This document shows, one piece after another, positions 34,305 through 46,067 of a stretch of DNA of 64,000 nt. The position numbers and the translations under genes are program-made. Source of the DNA: Phlebopus portentosus (lineage: Eukaryota > Basidiomycota > Agaricomycetes > Boletales > Boletinellaceae); assembly GCA_037892935.1 (NCBI GenBank), contig JAYXKI010000008.1:1116001-1180000 (forward strand). Reading direction: 5' to 3'. How positions within the stretch are numbered: the stretch's first letter is position 1; each line of letters starts with the position of its first letter. The notes beneath the pieces were generated by a model, which was given only the letters and a program-made list of their open reading frames with translations, did not search any database and was not told the origin of the DNA.

Positions 34305-35939
34305 TTAGAATACCGTTCCGTCGCTTTCGATTTCAATCGGAGGTCCCTTTGTTTCTGGACGTTTCTGGGCAGCAATCTCGCGGCCGCCCTTCCAAGTGGC
34401 ACTTTCGAGAACCTGGGCAAGAGTCAGTTGACTCGGGGTAAGACTGAGTTTTGCGCGTATTCCGTCCGCGATGCGGCCTCTATACCTGATGTCAGCTGAT
34501 CCAATGAAACCAAGAAGGGCACAGCGTACAGTTCGATGACGGTCATAGCACGCCATTCAATAACGGCAGGATGAGAAGGTGGAAGCTTCGGAATAGTTGA
34601 AGAAGGATCCGGATAGAAAGAAGCTGGTATTACACCAGACCTCAGAGTCAAGACTCCGGTGTCGACTAGCAGACCTCCTATTGCGTAAAAATGTACCCAC
34701 TAAGTCAAATACGTAAAACATTGACGACGATGAAAAGCCTACCGTTACGATATTCGGGAAGCCCCGTCATGTGTTCAAGACCCGTGAAGTTCCACTTTTG
34801 AATCTTCTGAAGAGGCTCGAGTAAACTGTACGTCATCCATCCAGTGAGCTTATGGAATGGTACGAAATTGTCGCCCTCTTCTGTGACTGGCAGTGCAGTA
34901 CAAGGCCAGACGTCACCGAGAGGTACACCGCCCAACGTTGTGCGCGATGCTGGCCATATTGACTGTAGACCATCGATCAGAACGTACCACAGTGCGGAAA
35001 CAGGTACATTCCGAGAGCCGCCAACAGTCGCGGTGGATTGCGACTCCAGATAATCTTCGAATCAAAATGTCAACTACGGATGCCACTGTCTGAACAACTG
35101 TGATACTAACCTATAAGGTTCCCTGGTCTTGCATCATCGCCAAAATACTTGGGATTTGAACGAAGAGCGTCTGCCAGTCTCGATAAAAGGTTTGCTCTGC
35201 CTTCAAGTCCATCCATGGTATTTTCTTCTGTTACTTGCATAGCAGCTCCAATCACCTGTGGCGTGATACTCGAAAGGCCAACATCTGTGAATTGATTAAA
35301 CTCTTGTACTTCGTTCCAGGCAGTAGTTGATACCCTCACCGTCGACCCTGTGGGGCTGAGTGATATCTCCTGAGAATTGACCTTGGTCAAACATGTGGAA
35401 ACTCGCGACACCGAGGCCTTCGGACCGACTGAACGTCAGGCCAGTCCCTGGCTCCTTGTACTTCCAGACGTTGCCTGCACCCGCATCAAGCAACACTGAC
35501 ACTAGAAACAAATCGATCAGGCGCTTGCATATTTCCTTCTCATCAGGCTGTGGCAAAGACGCCTTCCATTTGGTAATTAGGGGTACAATGCGCGGTATTC
35601 CAGCGTCCAGATGCCTCCAACGCCCATGAGGCGGAATCTTAAGACTTGAAATGAGGGATCATCTCTGCATAGATTAAAGCAAACTTCTCACTGAGTCAGT
35701 GCTAGGATAATCTCGCTGGACAAACTTATGAACGAAAATATCTCGGATACCTTCTCCGAAGGATGCCATACCTGTATTATATCCAAGCAAAAGACTACTG
35801 CGTCTTCTTCCTTTTCGGGGTGATATTCAAAGTAATGAAGTTTATTCTGGGTGGCAAGAGCATGAACTTTACTGCAACGCTCTCGAATTGAAGGCAAAGT
35901 TCGAAGGTAAGCGATTTTTTGCGTTATATCGGAGGACAT
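34305..35939 (-). CDS. URC4: DUF1688 protein, URC4-like uracil catabolism
   Basis: DUF1688 proteins include Lachancea kluyveri Urc4, needed for the URC pathway of uracil degradation; the reaction is not established. Exons 35772-35939, 35692-35715, 35340-35637, 35111-35284, 34743-35054, 34530-34677 and 34305-34485 give 434 aa. Family blocks are AYLRTLPSIRERC, IPPHGRWRHLDAGIPR, FLVSVLLDAGAGNVWKY, SQPHRVD-like TQPHRVD, EENTMDGLEGRANLL, PVSALWYVLIDGLQSIWP, KLTGWMTYSLLEPL and ATWKGGREIAAQKRP. The second exon has just 24 nt. Convergent with the sugar transporter, 179 bp between stops. Complete and intact. Confidence 0.93.
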
Positions 35940-36215
35940 GATAATGGTTGCAATTCAAGGAGCAGATCAAGGCACGCCGAATAAGCGTGGGATCGTCGCC
36001 CTCTGATAAGCTTCGATCCGCGCAAAGAAAATTCTTCAAACGTAATATTCAATCCTATTTTTCAAAAATATCCAGAACTCGAGACAGGTCAACTGGTTTA
36101 CATCAAATCTAGTTATTGGTCAGAGGGCTCCCCAAATCTCATTCTTGTCGTTTATAGACCCCTGAATCATCGCGCTACTTGTTAGGAAATACCATCGCAA
36201 GGCAAGACGGCATCC

Positions 36216-36574
36216 TCAATCATCGGGGCACTTGTAGCACGGCTCGTCATAAGTGACAGCAATATAACCTTGAGGTGGCATGCGCCTATAGATCAATGGT
36301 TACAAAGGTGTAATTAAAGCAGTAGCGACGAGTAGAGGTATACTTACGCTCCCATGCACTTAGTGGCGCACTCAGGTCCGCAAGATTGACGAGGACCATT
36401 TGGGTGCGCAGAGGACAAACGACAGTATCTGTTCCTACAGTCGATCTACAAGAAACGAAGGCATGTAAGTAGCAGCCATCACTCCCCGAAGCTAGGACCC
36501 ACTAGTTCTCCGTTATCGTCAGGATAGGAATGTCCGCAGGTGTAAGATCTATACGGAACTCTTCTGTGGCACAT
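36216..36574 (-). CDS. Small cysteine-rich protein, 79 aa
   Basis: Exons 36503-36574, 36348-36445 and 36216-36285 sum to 240 nt, 79 codons plus stop. The protein starts MCHRRVPYRSYTCGH and contains 11 cysteines: two before the first intron, then the CRNRYC, CGPEC and TKC pattern, and a final PCYKCPDD. No signal peptide is visible. Similar tiny proteins with a CGH start, a DCxxxxC middle and a C-terminal CxxC occur across mushroom genomes, function unknown; the paired CxxC/CxxxxC spacing suggests zinc binding or disulfides (inference). A TTAAAA box (about 36721-36730) lies upstream. No exon exceeds 98 nt, so simple open-frame scanning misses this gene. Confidence 0.7.
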
Positions 36575-38412
36575 TGTCTTGTTCGTGAATACAAGCATTA
36601 GTACAACTGGCGCTGAATATCGGGTATGGGAGCTCACATAGCTGGCGAGTTATTGTCTAAGTATGCTTTGGTTGAAACTTATGGGGATGAGAATAGCCTT
36701 TAGTCCCAGCTCACTCCTCCTTTTAAGCCCGGAGAGCTACTGCATGTTTTGGTCTCTGCGGCATGAAAAACGGTATATCTCGGGTAGATGACGCGTATTG
36801 CGGTCAACGCCTCGGAGCATGTGCGTGTCCCGGACACAAGACGATATCGAAACATGCTGGCGGTAAGTTCGAAAGATTAACGATGATTGCGTTGCGGAGC
36901 TTAAATGTCTAGCCTAACGAGCGTTGCTGCAAATTTCGAAGATATGACGATAAAGATCTGATAGCGTTATATTGGCATATGCTGAGGGGAATTGAGGATT
37001 AATTCGTACCTCGCGTGCGCAAGAGATTCGTTGAACGATCATATGCCCTGTAACGTCAGCTGGTCTTTCTACGCTATGGAAATGTAGCCATCGAGCCTTT
37101 CCACGATGGTCGCCTCTTTCGAGCAAACGGTCCTATCCTTAGTAGACGTTGAGATTAGCTTAGCGACCCCTCAGTTGTGCGTCTGAAGTGCGGTCTCTGT
37201 CATACAGAAGCTTTGAAGACCTCAGATTATTGCTTTCTTGGTATTGAGGTGCAGTGTGAGGAAATGTAGGAATAGGAGGAAGATACGCGACGATAGACTC
37301 CAATGGGAACACGGTTAATTAATATCCGAGCTTTCCAAGTCTGGCGCGGGATGATCACAATGGAAACCGCGTTCCATCCCCGGAAGTCCTTCAGGAAGAA
37401 AAGCCTGACTAATACATTGGCTTTCACGCAATCGAGGCACAAACATGTCGACCCATTACGAAGATGTGGTCAGGCTAACTGCAAACAAGTCAAAAAGTGA
37501 CTGGTAATGAGTCCGCCGTATATGCCATATAGATTTCAACACCTCTAAGTTCGATTTATGTCTTCTGGAACTCGTGATAACCTGGCGTGGACCTCTGAAC
37601 ACATCCTAAGCTGCATCCAAAGCTGATGCGCATGATATACGGTCCGAAGCTCAATTAATTTTCTTCGGACAGGGATGCTACTTACATCAAACTCCGCGTT
37701 GTGGCATGCCCTCATACAAGCGTTTCAAAAGCTTCGTGTCGGATGCTCCTGTCATTCTTCATGGCCTGATCGGAATTTCCGGATACCAATCCAGCGAGTA
37801 TCGGAACTTTTATCAGATTCATAGACTAGCTTGTTCATGACGTAGATGCGTTCACATACGTGTGGTGAAATTGCCCTAATGAGGCATTTTTTGCGGCCAT
37901 CACGTCCACTGAGCGAGAAGCAACTCGATTGCTTCGCGTTCGTTATCAACATAGCGCACTTGTAATGGTCCCCGCTTGAGGCTTACTGTTCAATTATACA
38001 CAATAGATCGTTGAGAAAAGAACAATCAGACAAGCGAACAACTGAACTGTTAATAGAACATACGAGTTGAAGAAGGTTTGACGTGGAGGAATAGCGGCGC
38101 TGTTCCAATCTACTCTCGGTACTCTAACGACGAAAAGAAGATCCCTGTCTCGAAAGACGAAGCAACGGCATCCCGTATTGCAGTAAGAAACGCCGATCGG
38201 CATGATCTAATCCGCGTTTTATCCCAGGCCCGGCTACTTCTTCTGTGGTCGAATGGCGATTTCCGGATTCTGAGGTAAGTCTTTTACTGCAAGGCGAGGC
38301 ACGGTTCCGGATGACTGTGCCGAGGGAACTGGCTGTTCCTCCGTATTACAACTTGAAACGCGTGTGACGTAGTTGCAGAAATAGCAGGTTTGGGCGAACA
38401 CAGCCTGAAAGA
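36575..38412. other. Intergenic, no supportable gene
   Basis: The 66-codon frame 38078-38278 (+) reads plausibly (IPVSKDEATASRIAVRN) but stops lie immediately upstream and I found no exon to attach. Otherwise only short frames. Confidence 0.45.
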
Positions 38413-39541
38413 CTACAACGGTATTCCTCTAGCTCTCCAAAACTCATTCAACCACCATTTCCCCTCTAGCTTGAAAGGCTTAGCACGCCTATCGTGTTGT
38501 ACCGAGTCGTCTGTCTGAAGATACCATAACTCGGTGATACCTAGCTCGCGCAGATACGCGTATAGCTTGTCGTAATTCAGTCCGACGGCATGAGGGCCGT
38601 GACTATCATCAGATAAAGTGAATCTACCACCAACTCTGAGTATCTCCTGAAAATGTGCAAAATCGTAAGTACGAGGCGTGCATTTCATTGCATTCCGGAT
38701 AAGACCGGATACCATCTGCTACATGCACCACGATATGGAACTTCTGCTTACCTCCACGATATCAATGCCAGGATAAGCAGTAACCCAACCTTTTCGAAAA
38801 GCAGCAGCATTGAATTCGAACAAAGCCCCATAACCGCAAGCATAGGATATGTTGCGCTTAATCTTTCCCAAGACACCGGGGAAGCCCCGGAAATCGAGAT
38901 CAGGAGTATACAAGCGACATAAGTCGAAATGACCGATGATCTCAGGCTGGAACCTTGTGATTAGCTCGTATTGTGCATCGATGTAAGTCTCTAGAAACTC
39001 TTCGACGGTGGTATCTCCAGCGGCTTTCTTGGCACTTAAGCTTTGTAGAGCGCACTCGAAAGTAGGCTTATCGAAATCGATGGCAATTTCATTGACGTGA
39101 TGAACAGAGCCGACGAGGTACTCGATTCTCCCTTTGTGCCGTTCTAACACCTCCGTTAAATGGCAGCAGTCTTCTGGCGTGATGTATTCTGTCTCTGCTC
39201 CGACGAGAAGGGTGATAATGGAAGAGTAGGCTTGCTTTAGCCGATGCGCCTCCTCGACGAAAGCATCAAATTGGGCTTCTAGTTCTTCAAGGCTAGTTTG
39301 TTGCTGCTCCAGACCACGCGTGGAAAAAGGACGCAATAAATAAGGACGAAAAGTATTAAGGACCATCTGAAGGCTGCCTTACCTCCTCGGGATATCGATC
39401 GCCCAAGCGATAACGGGGTACGTGCTCAGACAGTCCATAAATGGTGAATTTCTGTCGTATCGCCTCAAGAACAATCTCTTCCAGAGTGCCAGAAGCGTGC
39501 TTGCAGAATTGTCCAGAGTGCGAATGGTGGCTGAAAGGCAT
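38413..39541 (-). CDS. his2: Histidinol-phosphatase (PHP family)
   Basis: Dephosphorylates histidinol phosphate, the eighth step of histidine synthesis. Exons 39383-39541, 38752-39306 and 38413-38646 give 315 aa, near yeast His2. The metal-binding PHP motifs are in order: HSHSG at the start, YGLSEHVPRY, LVGAETEYI, VGSVHHVN, IIGHFDLCR, and SDDSHGPHAVG at the end. The start MPFSHHSHSG is the usual position for this family. The acidic/Gln-rich helical stretch EQQQTSLEELEAQFDAFVEEA follows the first intron. Intact, ordinary gene. Confidence 0.95.
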
Positions 39542-41581
39542 ACTTCGTCAGTAAACCATATAGATGACAGTGCGCTGGCTGCCTGCGGAGGAGTAAGAAA
39601 TCTCAAACCACCCACGATAGTAGACAGAGAAATTTTCACGAATTTTATGTAGGTAGCTTCTATTACGCAATCATGACTAAACTGGTCCACAAAAGGCATC
39701 TTACTCCCGATTTGAATTAGAACACTTTACTTTCTTCTTTTTACTTTCTCCAAAGGTCGCTATGTGCTTTCTACTTTTTACTTTATCTGATACTCAATAT
39801 TTCGTCGTGAAGAAGTAAATGGAAATGAAAAGTGGTATTGACTTATTAGACCGATCGACAGATGTGTAAGGAATTTTGTTCAGGCTTGCCTTCACTAATC
39901 AAAAATGGCGAAGACAACATAAATATGACGAAACCTCAACACAGAGGACGCAATACAGGTCAAAACAAACTAGTCTTAAAGCAGGGGACCTACTTGTACA
40001 TCTGATAGGGCCCACCCGTATGGGCCGTAACTGTGGGAAACTTGAGCGATTTTGCTTGCTGCTTTTGTCTTTTTTCCACTACCTATCGCGTTGAGCGAAA
40101 TCCTTTCGGGACCTTTTGCTCGAGAAACACCTGCACCATGGACAGGGTCATCTTCGCAGGCAAATCCAAATGGGAAGCCAATGTATACAATGTGACGAAA
40201 GATAACTACGGATGCTAGCAGCAAATGCCGGAGCTAGTACTTGCGTTACAGTACAGATACCGAGCTAAGATATCGACCAGCGTAGGCTTCAGACAATTCT
40301 GAGTCTTACAGTCATGACCCTCAAATATCCGCCTTGCAATGCAACAGAGCAGCTCCGCCACATGAATGATTGAAGGTTAAACTCAGTGAGGCTCCGCGAA
40401 GTTGGTGATTAAGCTTACGGCACTTGCTGTGCAGACACGGCGTTCTCAACGATAATAGACTGGGCCTTGCACTGACGGACAGGTCTGGTTTGAGGACGGT
40501 ATAGCTAAAGGCGGATGAGAAGATTCAAGTTGGAACAGGTTAGTGAGCGCCTGACCGGGCACACCAAGTCCCTGAAACTTCATGGAGAGGGATAGGAAAG
40601 GCAAAGTGGATAAACGCACGCCTCAAGGCTGTTTCGCCGACTCTCTGGTTCTTGCTGATGGCAGACCTCATGAGCGTCTGAGATCAACCTTAGATAGTAT
40701 CCAGTGGGGGCATTGACGCGCGAGTTGAATTCCGGAGACTCGCCTGCTCCTTATTAAATTATTTTTCTATTCCATGCGTCAGACTTTCGTTAAAATCCTA
40801 TCTCGTATCTAACAAACATGAAATTAAGCACTTGCCTGGGGGGGGTGGAACAAGTTCTTAAGATGCGGTTTAGACCTGGGTGTGTATGGCGCAGATTCTT
40901 TTCACTCATGTGAACTCACTCGAGACCTTCGATGAACTTTCGTAAATAGCCCTTTACGAGAAAGCCCCCTCGAGCAAAATCGGTCCCACTTCAAATTACT
41001 ATTGCGAACGACTCGGAAATGACGCAATCGTCGAACTCCAGAGTACAAGACGTTTATCAAAATTGCCGGTAAAGTCTGGGAAGGGGTAAGGAAGCTATCC
41101 TGACGGAATTCAAAATCCGAAAAAAGGAGTAAGGTCATTGTCCCTTGTTACATGCGTAGCAGAAGCTATACGAAAGGAAATGAAATCGATGGGAAGGCTG
41201 AACGGTACCGAGACGAAGGATAGCAGGACAGCAAGAAATGACGGAGCGTAGGTTCACGAACCCGAAAAAAGGATAGCCCTTAATCGAGAAAACTTACTAG
41301 ATCGGAGTATGGCACGATCAAGAGAAACGAAATCCCCGGAGGGAAAGGTCAAATAAGACCATGAGAGCTTGATTGCTTGCGAAAGTTAACTTATTATCCC
41401 ACTCGTGCTGGCATGACGCGTCCGGTGGACGCATCGATACGTAGAAGTAAACTTTCGGATACTCACGAGCCGAAATAGCGAGAGGCAATTAAGCTTTCAT
41501 TGTTTTGAATCATATCGTGCCTACAGGTGGGCACTACACAAGGAACATTACGAGAGAAGAGAGTTCGGCACCCGCATCCTA
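39542..41581. other. Intergenic, no supportable gene
   Basis: On the minus strand a weak three-part reading from ATG 40671 (MRSAISKNQRVGETA) to a segment ending ENAVSAQQVP near 40425 can be imagined, but the borders are poor. A G8 run lies near 40839. The rest holds short frames only. Confidence 0.4.
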
Positions 41582-42738
41582 TCATCCGAAGCTCTCGTCA
41601 TTCGAAAGCAGAAAGTTGAAATTGTCTGATTTGGTCCCGTCCGGAGTCAGCCGCCGAGGGATACTGCTTGGAGGTGAGGTGCTTCTGCCACCGCCCATTG
41701 CGCCCCCTCTACTCCTTCCTACAGAACCGGGTGCAGGACTAGGCCGCCTAGACGAGCTTGGAGTGCTCATATTGCTTTCCGAGTCTGACCCTCGACCTCT
41801 CATCGACATCGAGGCGTGTTCCCGCACATAAGAGGCAGGATGGGGGAGGGACCGTCTCATCCAATTCCAAGGCCAAATGCGCCACCCACGCCACGTCTGG
41901 GCGAGTGCGTACAGCTCACGCTCCTCTCTCTTGCGTTCAAACGCTGCACGATATCGTTCGTAAGATTCCCGGAAATTGCGATCGACGCGCGAGGAGAATA
42001 TGAGTTCTCCTCGCGGGTTGTTCGTCGGAGGAATCGGCGGAATCGGAACGCTCGTACCGCGTCTACGGCGCCCTTCTGGGGAAGGCGACCGTGTGCGACT
42101 CGGCGTTTCTTCCATCTTTCCGCGATTAAACAAGTATGTGATTGGGTTCATAGACAGCCGAGATCGTAATGGTCGATGTCGAACATTGAAGTACATATTA
42201 AAATTACGCAAGGCGCGATTTGCTTGAGGTACATATCTATGATTTGCAGTTCTAAATAAATCATTTACATTTCAGTGCTTGCAGAACGCACCTATTTGCA
42301 TATGCGATTTTCTCCCCGTACAGTCCGCTCGCGAAGAACAACAGGAGAGTGGTGATAGAAACGAAAAGAAGACCCCTCGCAACAAAGGGATGAAGCTCCA
42401 CAGCATGATATCCGTTCCCAAACTCCTCGGGAAACGCCTTTTGCAAGGCGTAATTGCAAGGCATGTCAAGAAAGTGAGTTTCAAGCATCACTTCAAATGC
42501 CAGAAACACTATAATGGCCAGCAGTTGTGTGAGGAATACTGAAAGAGCACATGTCAATGAACGAACACAGTCAAAGGAATGAGGAACACACACGCTGGTA
42601 GCGATGTTTTCTCTTCTTAAGCAGCGAAGCATTCGTCTTGAGTCTCTCTTCGAATAACAATAAATCTCGATAAACGGCATTTTCGCTTGGCGGATAGAAC
42701 GAGTCTCTTTTAGGCGGAGGTGTCCTCCGCGAGGCCAT
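41582..42738 (-). CDS. spo7: Spo7-like regulatory subunit of the Nem1-Spo7 phosphatase
   Basis: Spo7 holds the phosphatase Nem1 at the nuclear/ER membrane, where the pair activates the lipin phosphatase Pah1. Exons 42594-42738, 42292-42538 and 41582-42236 give 348 aa. The family block is AVYRDLLLFEERLKTNASLLKKRKHRYQ, quoted in part, then a first membrane helix (QLLAIIVFLAFEVML), a luminal loop, a second helix (LLFVSITTLLLFFASG), and EKIAYANRYVPQANRALRNF. The C-terminal 180 residues are a fungal extension, Ser/Pro/Arg-rich (TRSPSPEGRRRRG), possibly phosphorylated. Start set at MASRRTPP; no ATG lies upstream in frame. Assignment from the conserved core; the tail is not diagnostic. Confidence 0.85.
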
Positions 42739-43406
42739 ACACTGTTGAATCGTCTTCCTGTTTCTTCCCAATAGTCAACAGAGTCTTTCGAGAGCCTCTG
42801 ATGACTTAAAATTAATGGCGCGTATACAGCTGCGTTCGAGATGGTCGTGGCACAGGTGCAAGTCGTTGACTACGCTGTGCTTTCTCGACTCCGGTTTCGC
42901 ATGACATGACAGAAATACGTGAGGATCAACTTTCCTGATTCGTGCAGTATGCTTACGTCATAAACCTGAGAAACGATCATGTGACCGGGATTCTGTAATT
43001 TCTTTCAGCGGAAGTAAATTGACAAAAAAAAAAAATCGCCAATTTCACTCACTGAAAACCACAGGGAAAAATCAAGAAAACTCATGCAAATATTAATCCA
43101 TCTCATGATCGTCCCCATGGGAATTACATGAATAATACCACCTCAATTATGATTTTTATGATTTTCTCGCCTAATCTTTCCGTGGGAAATCAGAAAGTGA
43201 ACCGACACGCCGAACCCCTGAGGCGAACGTCCTCTTCATATTGCACCGCACCGCTAACTGCGGGTTGCTGGCAACCTTTTCTTGCACGCGTACCATCACA
43301 TTGCAGTAGTACATGCAATAGGCGAGAAACGTGCTTTGACGATTACCTGTCTATCGTCGCCGGAAAAATCACGAACTCATCGATATCTATCTACTTTAAA
43401 GTAGTA
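42739..43406. promoter_or_regulatory. Divergent spacer spo7 / single-pass orphan
   Basis: 668 bp between divergent start codons, with an A12 run near 43024. Promoters for both genes are expected here; no specific motif identified. Confidence 0.4.
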
Positions 43407-44966
43407 ATGACTCTTACGATCTTGGCCTCTGTTTCACTGTTGGCGTTGGTCTCTTCGGCAAGGCCGTTGCCGCAGCCTAAGTTTGAAGATAACTCCTGGA
43501 AAGACTTGCAAGTGTACGTTCTTTGTTTTCTTATAGTGTGGGAGCAACTAGGATTGACATGAGTTAATACTTGACTGTTTGATGCGGTTGGTATAGGCCT
43601 GGATCAGGCCAGGATATAGATATTCAGCAGGTGGTACAAGCTGTCGTAAAATCTCATGCAAGGTGCGGCGTGATTCTCATATCCCGTCGAACTGATATGG
43701 ATTACCTGCCGACCTATCTATCGCAGTCTGCCGGAGGACCTCAAGGAAGAGGAGGACGTCTACGTCCAACTTGCATCAAGCGAAGAGGTACAGGCGTATC
43801 TCTCGAACACCGACAGTGACGCGATTAAGGCACTCATTCATCTGGACCAAGATGATCTGCACTCACCTGACGAGAAGGAACTGTATGACCTTCTGAATCG
43901 GTTGGAGGAAGAGCGGGCAAGCGGGCTTGGGAGAAGTGCTACTCCGGTACCAGATGAGATTTTGGATTCTACACCTGCGTACTTGGCGACGAAGACGAGT
44001 GATTCCGAATCGCGACTCGCGGCAAACTCCAGTACTTCCGCTGGGGACGGAGAGGATGATATTGATACGACCATGAACATCCCGAAGGACTTCTCCGCGC
44101 CACACTCGAAGCCTATCATCATCATGGTCGTCTCGTGCGCTATCGCTTTGCTAGTAGTTTCTTGCGTCGTCGTGGTCTTGTATATCGCCGAGATCATGAA
44201 GAAAAGTATCTTCCGCTCCGCCTGGAATCTCCTTCCGCAGCTTGAGAAGAACTTCCTCTCGCATGGAAAACAAGGCGGCGCGCGGGAAGTGACGCAGAGG
44301 AGGTGGCTCTCCGTGTGTGACACGAGCGAGGGTGGTACCCTCGAGTTTGAAACAGGGATGGAGAAGATGCCGATTCCAGGTGCACTCATTTCCGTCAAAC
44401 CATCCATTACCGCCAACGCAAGTCTTGTACTCCCGAGACCGGGTTCCCGCGCTGCTTCTTCTCCCGACGGGGACTCTGACGGATCGGAGTCCGGGGACGA
44501 AATAGACGAGAAGTTCTTCGATGCGGAGTCGCCTGATTTGGAGGTCAGTCCGCACGGCTCGACCACACCGATGTCCGCTCCAACACAGGTCCCGCCTCCA
44601 CCCGGATTGCCTGCTCTCGCAGCTGCGGCTGCTACGGTTGCTACTGCAGCAGTCGCTCATGCGCCCGACATGCACGAAGTCAACACAACAGAATCTGCAT
44701 CTGTATCAAATCCAAACATGGGTGCACGTCCCCCGTGGTTCGTTCGTGCACAAGAAGCAGGTGCTCTAGTGCACGCACACGACACTAACGAACCACGTCG
44801 CAGATACGGACGTGGGGTGGCCGCTGCACCCGGACTGGATGCTGCTCTTGCGATGCAACTGCGTCCTGGGCTCGATATTGGCGCAGATGCCGCCTGGCTT
44901 GTCCGCTTCGTCATTGCGCTCTTTGGCTGGTGTGCCGTTCTCATGGGCGGCGGGGGCTGGAGATGA
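43407..44966 (+). CDS. Secretory single-pass membrane orphan, 470 aa
   Basis: Exons 43407-43513, 43597-43662 and 43727-44966 join exactly. The N terminus (MTLTILASVSLLALVSSARP) is a clear signal peptide, so the next about 200 residues, acidic with VQAVVKSHASLPEDLKEEED, should be luminal or extracellular. One strong membrane helix follows (IIIMVVSCAIALLVVSCVVV). The cytosolic side has a Pro/Ala-rich stretch (PPPPGLPALAAAAATVATAA), an acidic Ser/Asp run, and a second hydrophobic stretch near the C terminus (FVIALFGWCAVLMGGGG). No catalytic motif seen, family unknown. The layout suggests a type I receptor-like or cell-surface protein, which is inference only. Confidence 0.75.
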
Positions 44967-46067
44967 TAACCATCAAGATCGTATCCTTGGATCACTAACA
45001 CCAACGGAAAAATCAACCCTCAAGTCTATACTCACTTTTATCTATTTTGGTCAGAAATAGTGTTTTGACTCTGACGTCCATTCCTTGTGTTTTTGTTTTC
45101 TTTTTCTTTTTTGTTTTCGGTTTTATCCCATCATAGCATTCGTCTGGAACACTGCAACTACGCACTCTCCTTATCTTGCACGCAATCGGTTTCCTGCATT
45201 TTCGTTGTCTCATACTGCTAGCATATCTCGCATTCAAACAAGCATATATATCCTTTCCCAATGTCCATAACTATCATCATCATTTTCGCATCGATGGCGA
45301 GCGCACTCGTTACAGTTTTCTCTGTTTTTTTTTTGTTTTCTGGTTGGTTCCTCAGCATGCTCTACTCACTTTTCTTGTTGTCGACATTTACCTTCCATCA
45401 AACCGCATTCCAAGAATACTCAGTGCACAAGTCTGTTGCGACGCATACCATGTAGAATACGGAATTTGCATTCGTACATTAATCCATAAAAGTTCGTGAT
45501 CTTCGTTTGAGCGTTTCCGCTGCAATCATTGCGTCCACTTATGAGCCTAATTCAGATGCAAATGACGTAGAAGGCATGTCTGCTGGTGTAGCAATGCTAG
45601 AGATACCAGATAAAGAGAAAAGTCTCTACAGGTTTATGCAAAGTCTATTTTCCTGAATTTTGTTGCTTCATACGTTCTTCGTCTGGGCCATCCGAAATGC
45701 GGTGTGAATTCCGTGATTGATCCGTGATCCACGCCGCGTCCTTAGATTTGCGTTCACGTGAAAAAGTCTAGGTCATAACGGAATTCAATTCACTGCGTTC
45801 GTTCAAGGGCCTTTGGTGTTTGGTTTGTCTCTCACCTTCATGGTCGCCAGCGTTTATCTCGAAGCGGGCTCACAGTTGAAAAAAGAAAGTGTCCCACTTT
45901 ATCTGCGAAACTGATTCTCCTCAAAAATCGAGTCGGATTTACTTTACTTCATTCTCTTCGGACCGGATATCTTCGGACACGGACGAATCATATCCAAGCA
46001 ATTTGTCGAGCATAAAATACCGCTCCCAAGTAACCATTTCCGAAGAAAACCGCGCAAAGCAACGATA
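44967..46067. other. Intergenic, no gene seen
   Basis: T-rich 3' region of the preceding gene, then ordinary spacer. No exon chain found. Confidence 0.5.

Noticed and set aside
38078..38278. 66-codon plus-strand frame
   Set aside because: Reads plausibly but is closed by stops upstream and has no attachable exon; too weak to call.
40425..40671. Possible small minus-strand gene ending ENAVSAQQVP
   Set aside because: Needs a second weak GC donor and ambiguous phases; no cysteine pattern or family support.
44151..44675. 174-codon minus-strand frame
   Set aside because: Antisense to a coding exon that joins exactly with its neighbours on the plus strand.
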